From: Planococcus salinus
GTDB lineage: Bacteria > Bacillota > Bacilli > Bacillales_A > Planococcaceae
DNA: 64,000 nucleotides
Assembly: GCF_003719725.1 (NCBI RefSeq)
Contig: NZ_RIAX01000005.1
Span: 154,243-218,242 of the forward strand
Direction of reading: 5' to 3'
This document shows positions 34,384 through 43,264 of the stretch, piece by piece; position 1 is the first letter of the stretch, and the number at the start of each line of letters is the position of its first letter. The notes beneath the pieces are model-generated. The model was given only the letters and a program-made list of their open reading frames with translations, had not been told where the DNA came from and ran no database searches. The position numbers and the translations under genes were made by a program.

Positions 34384-35271
34384 TTACTGCTTCTCCTTAA
34401 CCAACGCTCCCTTCAACTTCTCCTCAAACAACCGCAGCATCTTCTCTCTTAACTCCGGCCGCTTCAATGCAAACTCGATCGTCGTCTCGATAAAGCCGAA
34501 CTTCTCGCCCACGTCAAAACGCTGGCCTTCAAAGTCATAGGCATAGACCGACTGGGAGTCGTTCAGTTTCTCGATGGCGTCGGTCAGTTGGATTTCGCCG
34601 CCTGCGCCGAGCTGGTGTTCGCCCAGGAAGTCGAATATTTCCGGCGTGAGGATGTAACGGCCCATGATGGCGTAGTTGGATGGCGCGGTTCCGGCTGCCG
34701 GTTTTTCGACGAATTTGTTGACTTCGATCAGTTTACCGTCTACTGAGACGGGATCAATGATGCCGTAGCGGTGGGTGTCTTCGTCCGCCACTTGCTGGAC
34801 GCCGATGACGCTTTTGCCTGTCTTGTCGTATTGGTTCATCAATTGCGCCAAACACGGTTCCTCATTTTCGACGATGTCATCGCCCAGGAGCACAGCAAAC
34901 GGCTCATCTCCGATGAATTTCCGCGCCGTCCATATCGCATGTCCGAGCCCAAGTGCTTCTTTTTGGCGGATGTAATGAATTTCAACTTTTGATGAAGCAT
35001 TCACCGAATCCAACATCTCCAGCTTGCCTTTTTTCATCAGGTTTTCTTCCAATTCAAACGCGTGATCGAAATGGTCTTCGATTGCCCGCTTGCCTTTACC
35101 CGTCACGATGATGATGTCTTCAATTCCGGAAGCAATCGCTTCTTCGATGATGTATTGGATCGTCGGTTTATCGACGATCGGCAGCATTTCTTTTGGCATG
35201 GCTTTTGTGGCAGGTAAAAATCGTGTACCCAGACCTGCCGCCGGGATAATGGCTTTCTTTACTCCCAACAT
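34384..35271 (-). CDS. galU: UTP-glucose-1-phosphate uridylyltransferase
   Basis: A protein of 295 aa from ATG 35271 (AGAAGG about 6 bases upstream). An in-frame ATG at 35295 is possible. The nucleotidyltransferase signature [20 protein letters not shown] is at the very N-terminus, followed by the GalU-type blocks [45 protein letters not shown] and VEKP. It makes UDP-glucose from UTP and glucose-1-phosphate, a precursor for capsule sugars and cell-wall polymers. It is the last gene of the capsule operon and lies on the operon's strand. Just before it sits the remnant of an epimerase gene. Confidence 0.93.
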   Translation of the reverse strand: MLGVKKAIIPAAGLGTRFLPATKAMPKEMLPIVDKPTIQYIIEEAIASGIEDIIIVTGKGKRAIEDHFDHAFELEENLMKKGKLEMLDSVNASSKVEIHYIRQKEALGLGHAIWTARKFIGDEPFAVLLGDDIVENEEPCLAQLMNQYDKTGKSVIGVQQVADEDTHRYGIIDPVSVDGKLIEVNKFVEKPAAGTAPSNYAIMGRYILTPEIFDFLGEHQLGAGGEIQLTDAIEKLNDSQSVYAYDFEGQRFDVGEKFGFIETTIEFALKRPELREKMLRLFEEKLKGALVKEKQ

Positions 35272-35284
35272 CTGCACCTTCTTT

Positions 35285-35380
35285 TCATTTTGCACTGACT
35301 TTTGCTACTTCGTAATACTCGCAATACCAATCTACGAATTTCTGCAAGCCTTCTTCAATGGATGTTTCTGGCTCAGTCGC
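35285..35380 (-). pseudogene. C-terminal remnant of a nucleotide-sugar epimerase
   Basis: The minus strand reads ATEPETSIEEGLQKFVDWYC followed by [11 protein letters not shown] and a stop at 35285-35287. This is the usual end of UDP-glucuronate 4-epimerase/GalE-like proteins. The frame is closed by a stop right upstream and repeat copy J begins 37 bases further on, so the rest of the gene has been lost, perhaps in connection with the element. Confidence 0.7.
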
Positions 35381-35416
35381 CTAATAGTTTGGTGGCTGTC
35401 GTTTCTAGCAGATTCC

Positions 35417-35572
35417 AATTCGTCCCTGCGTTGAAAACTTTTACGATTATTTCCTTTTATAATAAATATATGAATGCGGAGTCTTGAAACTCTAGTGATT
35501 CCTAAACATGGCATTTTGAACACGCAACGTCGTGTATATACTGAATTTTTTTAAACACAGAGGCAAGATTTT
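35417..35572 (+). repeat. 155-bp hairpin element, copy J
   Basis: Recognisable ends (AATTCGTCCCTGCGTTGAAA and AAACACAGAGGCAAGATTTT) and GATTATTTCC block. The central hairpin has lost several pairs (AATGCGGAGTCTTGAAAC / GATTCCTAAACATGGCATT). It is the only copy inside an operon, between wzx and galU, where a strong hairpin would block transcription. Confidence 0.7.
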
Positions 35573-35594
35573 AATTTACACTTGTATTATATTT

Positions 35595-37133
35595 TCAAGA
35601 TTTTTTAAATTTCATCAAAATTCTTTTATTATATTTCTTAACCACATTCTTTTCAGAAGAGTTTAAACCTAAAGTACAGATTAAAATAATATAGGTTGTA
35701 ACAACAAAAATAGTTTTTAAAAATAAATCCAACCATCCGAGTCCCCCTATATTAGGGAAGAAGTGACCCAAGAAAATAGTTAAAATAATAACTGACAAAA
35801 TACCCTTTAAAGTTTCTTTGAAAAACTTTTTTACGTTTATCCCTATTTTATACCAATAGTACCAATTTATTATTATTACTTGAAATACAATGATTGATAC
35901 TGCAGTGGAGACTCCAACTCCTAACGGTCCCATTAACGTTCCTAATAAAATTGAGGCCGGTACATTTAATACTGCCATTACAAGATAAGCGTAGGCTTTA
36001 AATGCGTGTTTATTTTTAACTTGAATAATAACACCAGCAAGTGTTTGAAACATAGGAATAGTTAAGGGGATAAAAATTATTAAAGTGACCCAATAAACTT
36101 CTGTGTAACTTGGTCCTGCCCATAATTGAACAAAGGACTCTCCCAAAATTACAAAACTAGATAGTACAAGTCCTAAAATTAAAAATTGAACTCGCCCAAC
36201 TTTAATCATAAGATTTGTTAAGTCATCACCAGTGGCTCCTTTAGTAACTAATATCGAAACTTTAGGCATAAAAACACTCGAGATACTCAAGGAAAACTGT
36301 TGGTAATACATAACTAAATTGATTGATAGAGCGTAAATAGCTACTGCTGCTGTATTATTATATATACCAAGAGTAACTTGTCCGATCTGCCAAAACAATT
36401 GGTTAACAATTGATTGAATAAAAACAAAAAATGAGTAATTCAGGATCTCTTTTATAAATGCTTTATTTAAATTGTGTAACTTCACTCTAAGGTTAAGGAA
36501 TTTAAAGCAATATACTCCATAGACAAGACCAATACCAATATTAAAGATAGTATCTACTACTACTATCGCTACTGACTGATAGCCCATAAGCAAAATTGAC
36601 AAAAGAACGCCCGTACGTAAAAATATCCTTAAAATACTTAATGTATTTACAAAATTAAACTTCCCATAACCTCTCGCTATAAATTGAAATGAACCAAGAG
36701 GAAGTGTCAGCGTTAAATTGAAAACTAAGATAGCAGCCATAATTTGCGCTTTAGCAAATTCCTCAGCTGAGAGTGAATTAGCAAAGAAAAAGTCTAGATT
36801 TTTCACTAATACTATCCCTACAGCTAATACTAATAATGATATTATGCAATAAATAAGAAAACTGGTTGCTAAAAAATTTTCTTGTTTTCTATAATCTTCT
36901 TCACTTTGATACTTAGAAATAAACCGATAAATGGTGTTATGCAATCCAAAATCCATAATTGAAATGTAGCCTACTAACGAACCAATTAGCATATATAAAC
37001 CGTATTCTGATTGACCCAATTCTTTTAATAAAAAAGGCGTGAATAATATTCCTACGATAGTGGTCAACAATATGTTCACATAAGATAATATTGCACCGGA
37101 TTTTATTTGGTCTTTAGACATTTTAGGATTCAC
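35595..37133 (-). CDS. Wzx-type polysaccharide flippase
   Basis: A protein of 512 aa, almost entirely membrane helices (12-14), with the start KDQIKSGAILSYVNILLTTI and GLYMLIGSLVGYISIMDFGL typical of MOP-superfamily polysaccharide transporters (Wzx/EpsK/TuaB). It moves lipid-linked repeat units across the membrane for polymerisation outside. It overlaps the upstream phosphotransferase gene by 11 bases. AT-rich like the neighbouring sugar-transfer genes. Exact family (Wzx versus TuaB/EpsK) is not resolvable here. Confidence 0.88.
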   Translation of the reverse strand: MNPKMSKDQIKSGAILSYVNILLTTIVGILFTPFLLKELGQSEYGLYMLIGSLVGYISIMDFGLHNTIYRFISKYQSEEDYRKQENFLATSFLIYCIISLLVLAVGIVLVKNLDFFFANSLSAEEFAKAQIMAAILVFNLTLTLPLGSFQFIARGYGKFNFVNTLSILRIFLRTGVLLSILLMGYQSVAIVVVDTIFNIGIGLVYGVYCFKFLNLRVKLHNLNKAFIKEILNYSFFVFIQSIVNQLFWQIGQVTLGIYNNTAAVAIYALSINLVMYYQQFSLSISSVFMPKVSILVTKGATGDDLTNLMIKVGRVQFLILGLVLSSFVILGESFVQLWAGPSYTEVYWVTLIIFIPLTIPMFQTLAGVIIQVKNKHAFKAYAYLVMAVLNVPASILLGTLMGPLGVGVSTAVSIIVFQVIIINWYYWYKIGINVKKFFKETLKGILSVIILTIFLGHFFPNIGGLGWLDLFLKTIFVVTTYIILICTLGLNSSEKNVVKKYNKRILMKFKKS

Positions 37134-38244
37134 TTATATTTACCATCTTACAACTTATTAATTCTTGCATTAAAGCCCTATATGTATTTAAAACAATAAG
37201 CTTAGTGCTTTCATTACTAGACAAAACTCTGTTAAACAACATTTCAATCATAAATATGTTAAAATATTCTAATCTATTGGTTTGATCAAATATCATATTG
37301 AAAGCTTTAAATAACTCAATTATTTCTGAATCATATTTTCCATCCAGATAATTACGAAGATAAGAAATATCATTATTATAAACTGCTTCATTCTGCATCC
37401 ACCAAAAAAGGTCATACAGAAATATGAACTCCCCAGAATGTTCCCAATCAATAAAATATATATCATTTTCTTTATTATTACTTAGTAAAATATTGTATAA
37501 CCACAAATCTCCATGTTGATTTACAAGAGGTAAATTCGAATTAATTAGTTCTGCTGAGATATTTAAATCTAGCATATCACCGAGGCTTTTGAGAATACCA
37601 TCATTTCTGATTTGGGTTAACTTATCCCTCATACATGTATAAACTACAGTATTATTCTCAGCATATTGGAAGTAATATTGAGCATATGTTTGAAATATAT
37701 TAGAAATCACTTTGTTGTAATCTAACTCAGTCCACTCATTTTTAGGCTTAGAAATAATAAGTTGTTCGAAACATATTTTTTCACTAAGATTATACGAGAT
37801 AACTCTAGGTATTCTAAAGTATTTACTGAAGTAATTATAATTATTTATCTTTTTCTGTAATGCTTTTCTTTCAACGCAAATACTTAGAACTTCTTTAGTA
37901 TTTATATCAAAAATCTTAACATCTTTCTCTTCGGTTAAATCATTTGAAAGTAAATATACAGTACCCATAAAACTTTTATCAATCACCTCTCCTTTCACAA
38001 TATTTTTTCGAGGAACAAAGAAACTTTTATAAATACTCTTGATACTAAACGAAGAATTGAGTTTGTAATTATTTTTTAAAATCACATTATTTACGAACTC
38101 TTTGGTATCCAAGTCGTTTCTATATATATACTTTAAATTTTGGTCTAAGACATATTTTCCAGGAGCCAAATAGACATGGTGTTCTTTGAATTTTTTTACA
38201 GTTGTTGCTATAACTCTATTAAAAGCAATCAATCTTTTAATCAC
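37123..38244 (-). CDS. APH/choline-kinase-fold phosphotransferase in capsule operon
   Basis: A protein of 373 aa. The C-terminal half shows the kinase-like catalytic loop NQHGDLWLYNILL (~246-258) and the metal-binding YFIDWEHSGEF (~272-282), as in aminoglycoside phosphotransferases, choline kinases and LicA. The N-terminal ~110 residues are unusual and not recognised. In a polysaccharide operon such a kinase may phosphorylate a small substituent, for example choline or another alcohol, that decorates the glycan, or modify a sugar. No LicC/LicD partner is present in the window, so the substrate remains open. Confidence 0.65.
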   Translation of the reverse strand: MIKRLIAFNRVIATTVKKFKEHHVYLAPGKYVLDQNLKYIYRNDLDTKEFVNNVILKNNYKLNSSFSIKSIYKSFFVPRKNIVKGEVIDKSFMGTVYLLSNDLTEEKDVKIFDINTKEVLSICVERKALQKKINNYNYFSKYFRIPRVISYNLSEKICFEQLIISKPKNEWTELDYNKVISNIFQTYAQYYFQYAENNTVVYTCMRDKLTQIRNDGILKSLGDMLDLNISAELINSNLPLVNQHGDLWLYNILLSNNKENDIYFIDWEHSGEFIFLYDLFWWMQNEAVYNNDISYLRNYLDGKYDSEIIELFKAFNMIFDQTNRLEYFNIFMIEMLFNRVLSSNESTKLIVLNTYRALMQELISCKMVNISES

Positions 38245-38270
38245 ACTTAATTCTCCTAAGTAAAATGAAT

Positions 38271-39461
38271 TTATTTATTTGAAATTTCATTTTTGTAAGA
38301 TACATATCTATTTGGCTGTATCAATGCTCTACTACAAGGCCCTTCAACAAATATGGTGTTCTTACCCTGCATTATTGACTGTGAAAGATTCAAAATCCTC
38401 TTAGCAGCCTCTTTTGAATTCCAACTATTCTCCACTGTTTTATATGCTTCAACACTAATTACTTCCCGCAACTTAGGATCGTCCATGAGTTTTGTTACGC
38501 ATTGATAAAAATGCTTTAAATCGCCGTTCTTGTATATTAATCCATTTTTATTATTTTCCAGCATAAATGGCACTGAACCAATGGCATGACTAGCGACAAC
38601 CGCACACCCACTATTCATTGCTTCATTTAATACGGCTCCCCACCCTTCATTAAAATCGCTAGTAAATAAATAGATATTTGAGGATTCCATATATTCTCTA
38701 ACTCTTTTAGGATCCATGCTACCTAAAATTTCTACATAATCAGATAAACCATATTGAGTTATTAATTTATTAAGTGATATCTTCATTTCTCCATTACCAA
38801 TCAACTGTAAAGTGAAATTATATCCTGCAGTCTTCAACATTCTAGCTATTTCTATTGCTTGCTCAGGATGTTTCCATTTAATAAATCTACCAACCCAAAG
38901 TAACTTCATTTTTTCATTTTTATTCTTTTCATAAATCAATTCGTTAATAAAATGCTCTTTCACTTCAGGGAAATATCCCCACTTAAATGTTTTATTTTTA
39001 TATGCTCCTACCATATTAAAATCAGCAGCTGTATAAGCACTAGCACAGAGCATATATAAATTTTTATTAGTATTTAATGTGTGATTTTTGAGAAGAGAAA
39101 TGAATACTTTAGGATTTAAAATTCTATATTTCCCTTTCTTAAAGATTCTCTCCATGTAGTAAAAAGTTAATTTATTTTTTTTATTACGATCTTTTATAAA
39201 GCAGGTTGGTGCTGACCCTATAATAACTACATCACTATTATTGCCTAATCTTACAGCCTCTTCTTTATTTTCATTATCAGTGTAAGTATTTAAGGAAAAA
39301 GGATACAAATTACTCATGTCAGAATATCCTAAATTTATTCTTTCTGCTGGTATAGGTTCAGTAGCAACAAATTTAAAATCTTCACCTAATAATTTATACA
39401 TTTCTAAGCAAAATGAAAGTTGATGGTGATTCAAAAAGTTAGAAAAAAATGTTACTTTCAC
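38271..39461 (-). CDS. Glycosyltransferase, GT4 family (a)
   Basis: A protein of 396 aa with a GT-B fold: an N-terminal acceptor half beginning KVTFFSNFLNHHQLSFCLEM and a C-terminal GT4 donor half with KLLWVGRFIKWKHPEQAIEI, LQLIGNGEM and the E-x7-E-type loop SDFNEGWGAVLNEAMNSGCA. Uses a nucleotide sugar to extend the lipid-linked repeat unit on the inner membrane face. 62 bases separate it from the next glycosyltransferase upstream. The donor sugar cannot be read from sequence. Confidence 0.85.
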   Translation of the reverse strand: MKVTFFSNFLNHHQLSFCLEMYKLLGEDFKFVATEPIPAERINLGYSDMSNLYPFSLNTYTDNENKEEAVRLGNNSDVVIIGSAPTCFIKDRNKKNKLTFYYMERIFKKGKYRILNPKVFISLLKNHTLNTNKNLYMLCASAYTAADFNMVGAYKNKTFKWGYFPEVKEHFINELIYEKNKNEKMKLLWVGRFIKWKHPEQAIEIARMLKTAGYNFTLQLIGNGEMKISLNKLITQYGLSDYVEILGSMDPKRVREYMESSNIYLFTSDFNEGWGAVLNEAMNSGCAVVASHAIGSVPFMLENNKNGLIYKNGDLKHFYQCVTKLMDDPKLREVISVEAYKTVENSWNSKEAAKRILNLSQSIMQGKNTIFVEGPCSRALIQPNRYVSYKNEISNK

Positions 39462-39523
39462 ATTACGCCTCCTTCTAAACTACATATTTCTTTAAATTAT
39501 ACTTATGAGAAATTTTGTACTTT

Positions 39524-40792
39524 TTACGGTTCATCGATTATATCTTTATATATCTTAATAATTCTATTAGTATTTCTATCTAAATCATGTATTAGTAAAG
39601 AATGCTTTCTAGCTTTCTCAGAAAAACTTATAGCTAATTCTTTCTTTTTAAAAATTTCTCCCACATGGTGAGCGAGCATATAAGGTGCATCATGTTGATA
39701 CAGAATTCCATCTTCATAATGCTTAACTCTGTCTATAACACCACCAACATACGATGCTATTGTCGGTACACCCAGTATTCTGGCTTCACTTAATGAATTT
39801 GATTCATTTTCAATAGTTGAAGCAGATATAAATATATTTGATTGCAAAAATCTTTCACACATCTGTTTTTCACTCAATGGTCCCGTAAAAATAACATTTT
39901 TTTCAATATCAAATTTTTTTATTAATTTTTTTAAATATCTTCCGTAATTAGTTATTAACAACTTATCAAAAAGAGTATTTGTTTTGGTAATATCTTTCCC
40001 ACTTATATATAATTTAGTTTTCGGATATTTTTTTAAAATTTCTGGCATCGCACTCAATACATAATGTAATCCTTTAATTGGGTAATGTGCCTGACTGATA
40101 AAAAGTGAAAATTCCTGACATCGATTAATGTCCCATTTATGTTTATAAAATTCTTCTCTCAGGACTTCATTACAGAAGTGGTATTTTGCGTCTGGATTTA
40201 TTTGAGCCGTGCTAGCTCTATCCCAAGTAGTTCTCCCGATTATATGCTTCACTCCTTTTATAGCTTTAATCTCATTGTCTCCTCTTTTTTCAAACAGTCT
40301 CTTTAATCCTTTGACATTGTCCAACCTCAAAATATTCCTTAAGGTAAATCCATATACAATCTTAAATGGTAAAGTAGAAAAAGTATGTTTGGAAATTATT
40401 GAGACTAATCCTTGAATAGATATAACAGTTTTAACATGTTTCTCTTTACAAGTATTTACCATAGATAATGAGTGTGCCATTTCGGTGCCATAAATGTGCA
40501 CCACATCGGGATTAACTTCTTCTATAATTTTTCTGAAGTTTAAATTATATCTTATTATTTTTTTATCTGAATCTTGTACGGGCTTAAACGCATAATACGT
40601 TATATTCTCACCAGCATATCTTGTGAAGTCTGTAACTCCTTTTCTGGGAAATAAAATAAATAACTCGATATCTTTCTGTTTCGATAGTTCTTCTGCGGCC
40701 TTAATAAGCCACCCTCCAAATGGCGAGGGTTTGTCGCCCAACATAATGCTTACTTCAGGTAAAGGGATATTAACTAGCCATAGAATTTTCAA
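39524..40792 (-). CDS. Glycosyltransferase, GT4 family (b)
   Basis: About 422 aa from TTG 40792. The family's first strand, KILWLVNIPLP, starts right there, and AGAAGTG lies 8 bases upstream. The longer frame to 40852 adds unsupported residues. N-terminal half: FGGWLIKAAEELSKQKDIEL, HIYGTEMAHSL. Donor half: EFSLFISQAHYPIKGLHYVL, KLYISGKDI, and SASTIENESNSLSEARILGV, the usual donor-binding loop. Acts in assembly of the repeat unit. Sits close behind the polymerase gene, so the two are translated from one message. Confidence 0.83.
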   Translation of the reverse strand: MKILWLVNIPLPEVSIMLGDKPSPFGGWLIKAAEELSKQKDIELFILFPRKGVTDFTRYAGENITYYAFKPVQDSDKKIIRYNLNFRKIIEEVNPDVVHIYGTEMAHSLSMVNTCKEKHVKTVISIQGLVSIISKHTFSTLPFKIVYGFTLRNILRLDNVKGLKRLFEKRGDNEIKAIKGVKHIIGRTTWDRASTAQINPDAKYHFCNEVLREEFYKHKWDINRCQEFSLFISQAHYPIKGLHYVLSAMPEILKKYPKTKLYISGKDITKTNTLFDKLLITNYGRYLKKLIKKFDIEKNVIFTGPLSEKQMCERFLQSNIFISASTIENESNSLSEARILGVPTIASYVGGVIDRVKHYEDGILYQHDAPYMLAHHVGEIFKKKELAISFSEKARKHSLLIHDLDRNTNRIIKIYKDIIDEP

Positions 40793-40853
40793 ATAAATAA
40801 CACTTCTTTCATTTTTACTGGAATTCGAATTAGTTTCTTTGAAGATATACAAT

Positions 40854-41933
40854 TTATTTAAATATCAAATAATATGGATCGTATCCAGTGTCTCTTAAAA
40901 CTAAATAATTGTATAAGATACAAAAGATTATTAAAGCCATGATATACATTCCTCGTAGCTCTTTACTTTTTATTTGTGAAATAATTATTGGTATTATTAA
41001 CAGCGCATATGGTGCAAAGAAATGAGATAACCTTTCAATCATCATTACTTTCAAACCCAAAATACTAAAGAACGCATAAAAAATAATTGCATTTACACTT
41101 ATTTTATATTTAAGATTTTCTAAATTAATCTTTTTAAAATGAAACATTACAAAGATTAAAATTGAAATTGGCAACACAATATTCGTGTATTTTAGACCTG
41201 ACATCCCGTATGAATCTACTTTATATTCGGTATAAAAATACGTTTGAATATAATCTATAATATTCCCTATATATAGCATTGATATTATTGCAATAAAAAA
41301 AATAACTATTATATTTTTTAGCTTGAACCTATTATTTAGTATAAAGAAAAAAATAATCATAATTAAAGCAGTTCTGTGAAATAAAGCAGCTAAAAAAACT
41401 GTTAATATATACTTTCCCATCTTTCTTTCAAATAAATATTGGGAGCCGGCAAAGATAATTGCAGCAGCTAGTATTTGTCTCGTTATATTGAAAGAAGCAT
41501 AGAAACTCCCTATTGTGACAAACAACAATACACTAATCCAAATATAAGGAGAATATTTTTTAAATTGCGTATAAAAACATAGCAGGATAATTAAAGAGGT
41601 AAAAATAAATAAATACAACTCGTTAGTGGTAAATACTCCAATAGTTTTATTTAAAAATACATATCCTATTTCTTGATAGATGTCTAAATAAAAGATATCT
41701 AGCCAACTAAATTGATTATAATAATTAAATAAGTTCACATAAGCATCATAATCAGTTGTAAATTCACCTCTAAAGGAAGACAATATAAAAAGCAAAATAA
41801 AGCTTGGAATTATAAATATGAGAACAATTAAATTTGATTTTTTATTACTTGAATTTCTTTCTTTTGAATTTATAATTTCATAAAGAAATCCAAAAAAGAT
41901 TATTATTATATTAACTAAAAGGTATAATAACAT
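40854..41933 (-). CDS. EpsG-type polysaccharide polymerase
   Basis: A protein of 359 aa with about 10 membrane helices and the EpsG-family signature FRGEFTTDYDAYVNLF in the first outside loop, followed by the GSFYASFNITRQILAAAIIF stretch with a conserved R-Q. Such proteins join repeat units into a long chain on the outer face (Wzy role). It is directly followed by glycosyltransferase (b) and begins 2 bases after glycosyltransferase (c) ends. Very AT-rich. The assignment rests on topology, operon context and the TDY motif. Confidence 0.8.
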   Translation of the reverse strand: MLLYLLVNIIIIFFGFLYEIINSKERNSSNKKSNLIVLIFIIPSFILLFILSSFRGEFTTDYDAYVNLFNYYNQFSWLDIFYLDIYQEIGYVFLNKTIGVFTTNELYLFIFTSLIILLCFYTQFKKYSPYIWISVLLFVTIGSFYASFNITRQILAAAIIFAGSQYLFERKMGKYILTVFLAALFHRTALIMIIFFFILNNRFKLKNIIVIFFIAIISMLYIGNIIDYIQTYFYTEYKVDSYGMSGLKYTNIVLPISILIFVMFHFKKINLENLKYKISVNAIIFYAFFSILGLKVMMIERLSHFFAPYALLIIPIIISQIKSKELRGMYIMALIIFCILYNYLVLRDTGYDPYYLIFK

Positions 41934-41935
41934 TC

Positions 41936-43264
41936 TTAATTTGGCTTCCCTTCATATAGCTCCATTAGTGAAGATATAAATTTTTTAACAACTAATTCCT
42001 TATTATGATTCTTTTCATATATATTTATCGATTTCTCCGCTAATGTTTCACGCAATTTATTATTATTAAATATTTCATATAGATCCTTAGAAATATTTCC
42101 CGTACTTGTTATACAATAAGCACTTTCTTTTAAATATTTCATAGAAGCTACTTCTTTAGGACCTATAGCTAAAACAGGTTTTCCCAAAGACAGATACTCA
42201 GGAATTTTAGTAGAAATTGAAAGTCGAGTAGATTCAATACTCTTTTTATCAAAGGATTCTACATGAACTGGAATATCACATTTATTTAATTCTATTTTCA
42301 GTTCTTCGGTTTTTAAAGGACCACAAAATTCACTTGCACCTTCAATTTCTAATAATTCTTTTTCTTTTTGTCCAAGAGTTTGAGTGGAAAATATTTTCAA
42401 AGTTGCTTTTTTAGTACTTCCTTTTTCCTTATTGTATTTTTCTATAGCTTTTGCTAAAAAATTCAGAGTTAAATACCTTTTAAAATGTAAGCCGCCTGCA
42501 TAAACCAAAGTAATCTCATCACTATCTTTTTTATCGAAATTTTCAATAAGCATTGATTCACTCATATTCAAAGCTACCATACTAGTTTTATTAAAAATTT
42601 TTTCATAACTCTTCTTCATTTGAGATGAAATAGAAATAAATAAATCACTATTTTTAATCGCTTTTCCCATAGCAATTTTAATTTTTTTCCTTCTAATATA
42701 CCAAAATACAGACAAATTTTTTCGCGGTAAAATATAGTCGTCTGTAACATAAACAACTAATTTGCTATTAAACTTCTTTCTTACATAATCAGTAATTTCA
42801 TAAGCAAATTCGCTATCGCCAGCACAGAAAAAAATAATTTGTGGTTGAAACTCTTCTAACCATATATTTAAATTTTTTGTATTCCAATATTTTCTATTCC
42901 ACAAACATTCTCTTAAAATTCTTGTGAAATTGTTTTTTCTCACTTTTAAACTTTTTTCTGATTTTTTCTTTTGGTTTCCAAATTCTTCTAAAGAATTAGA
43001 AACTCTGCTACCTGGCTTAATATTTTTATTTAAAGTTGATTTTAAAATTTCCATGTCTGTAATTCTATAGTAATTACCAAAACTTTCCTCGTCAGGAAGT
43101 TCTGTATTGAAATATAATTGAGATATATTTTGAGAAGGGAGATTTTTAAAAAAAGATGCTAGTGTTTTTCCATTGTTTGAGGTAGTACTAAATGGATTAT
43201 TACTAATTATTAAAATTCTCGGATAAAAATCACTTTTTTTAAATAATGATGTCATTTCTTCCAC
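41936..43264 (-). CDS. Glycosyltransferase, GT4-like (c)
   Basis: A protein of 442 aa. N-terminus PRILIISNNPFSTTSNNGKT, central FFCAGDSEFAYEI; donor half EITLVYAGGLHFKRYLTLNF, EGASEFCGPLKTEELKIELN and IPEYLSLGKPVLAIGP, which replaces the more usual EGxP loop. It overlaps the UDP-GlcNAc epimerase gene by 13 bases. Probably another sugar transferase of the repeat unit. The long, variable insert around 95-130 is unusual. Confidence 0.78.
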   Translation of the reverse strand: MEEMTSLFKKSDFYPRILIISNNPFSTTSNNGKTLASFFKNLPSQNISQLYFNTELPDEESFGNYYRITDMEILKSTLNKNIKPGSRVSNSLEEFGNQKKKSEKSLKVRKNNFTRILRECLWNRKYWNTKNLNIWLEEFQPQIIFFCAGDSEFAYEITDYVRKKFNSKLVVYVTDDYILPRKNLSVFWYIRRKKIKIAMGKAIKNSDLFISISSQMKKSYEKIFNKTSMVALNMSESMLIENFDKKDSDEITLVYAGGLHFKRYLTLNFLAKAIEKYNKEKGSTKKATLKIFSTQTLGQKEKELLEIEGASEFCGPLKTEELKIELNKCDIPVHVESFDKKSIESTRLSISTKIPEYLSLGKPVLAIGPKEVASMKYLKESAYCITSTGNISKDLYEIFNNNKLRETLAEKSINIYEKNHNKELVVKKFISSLMELYEGKPN

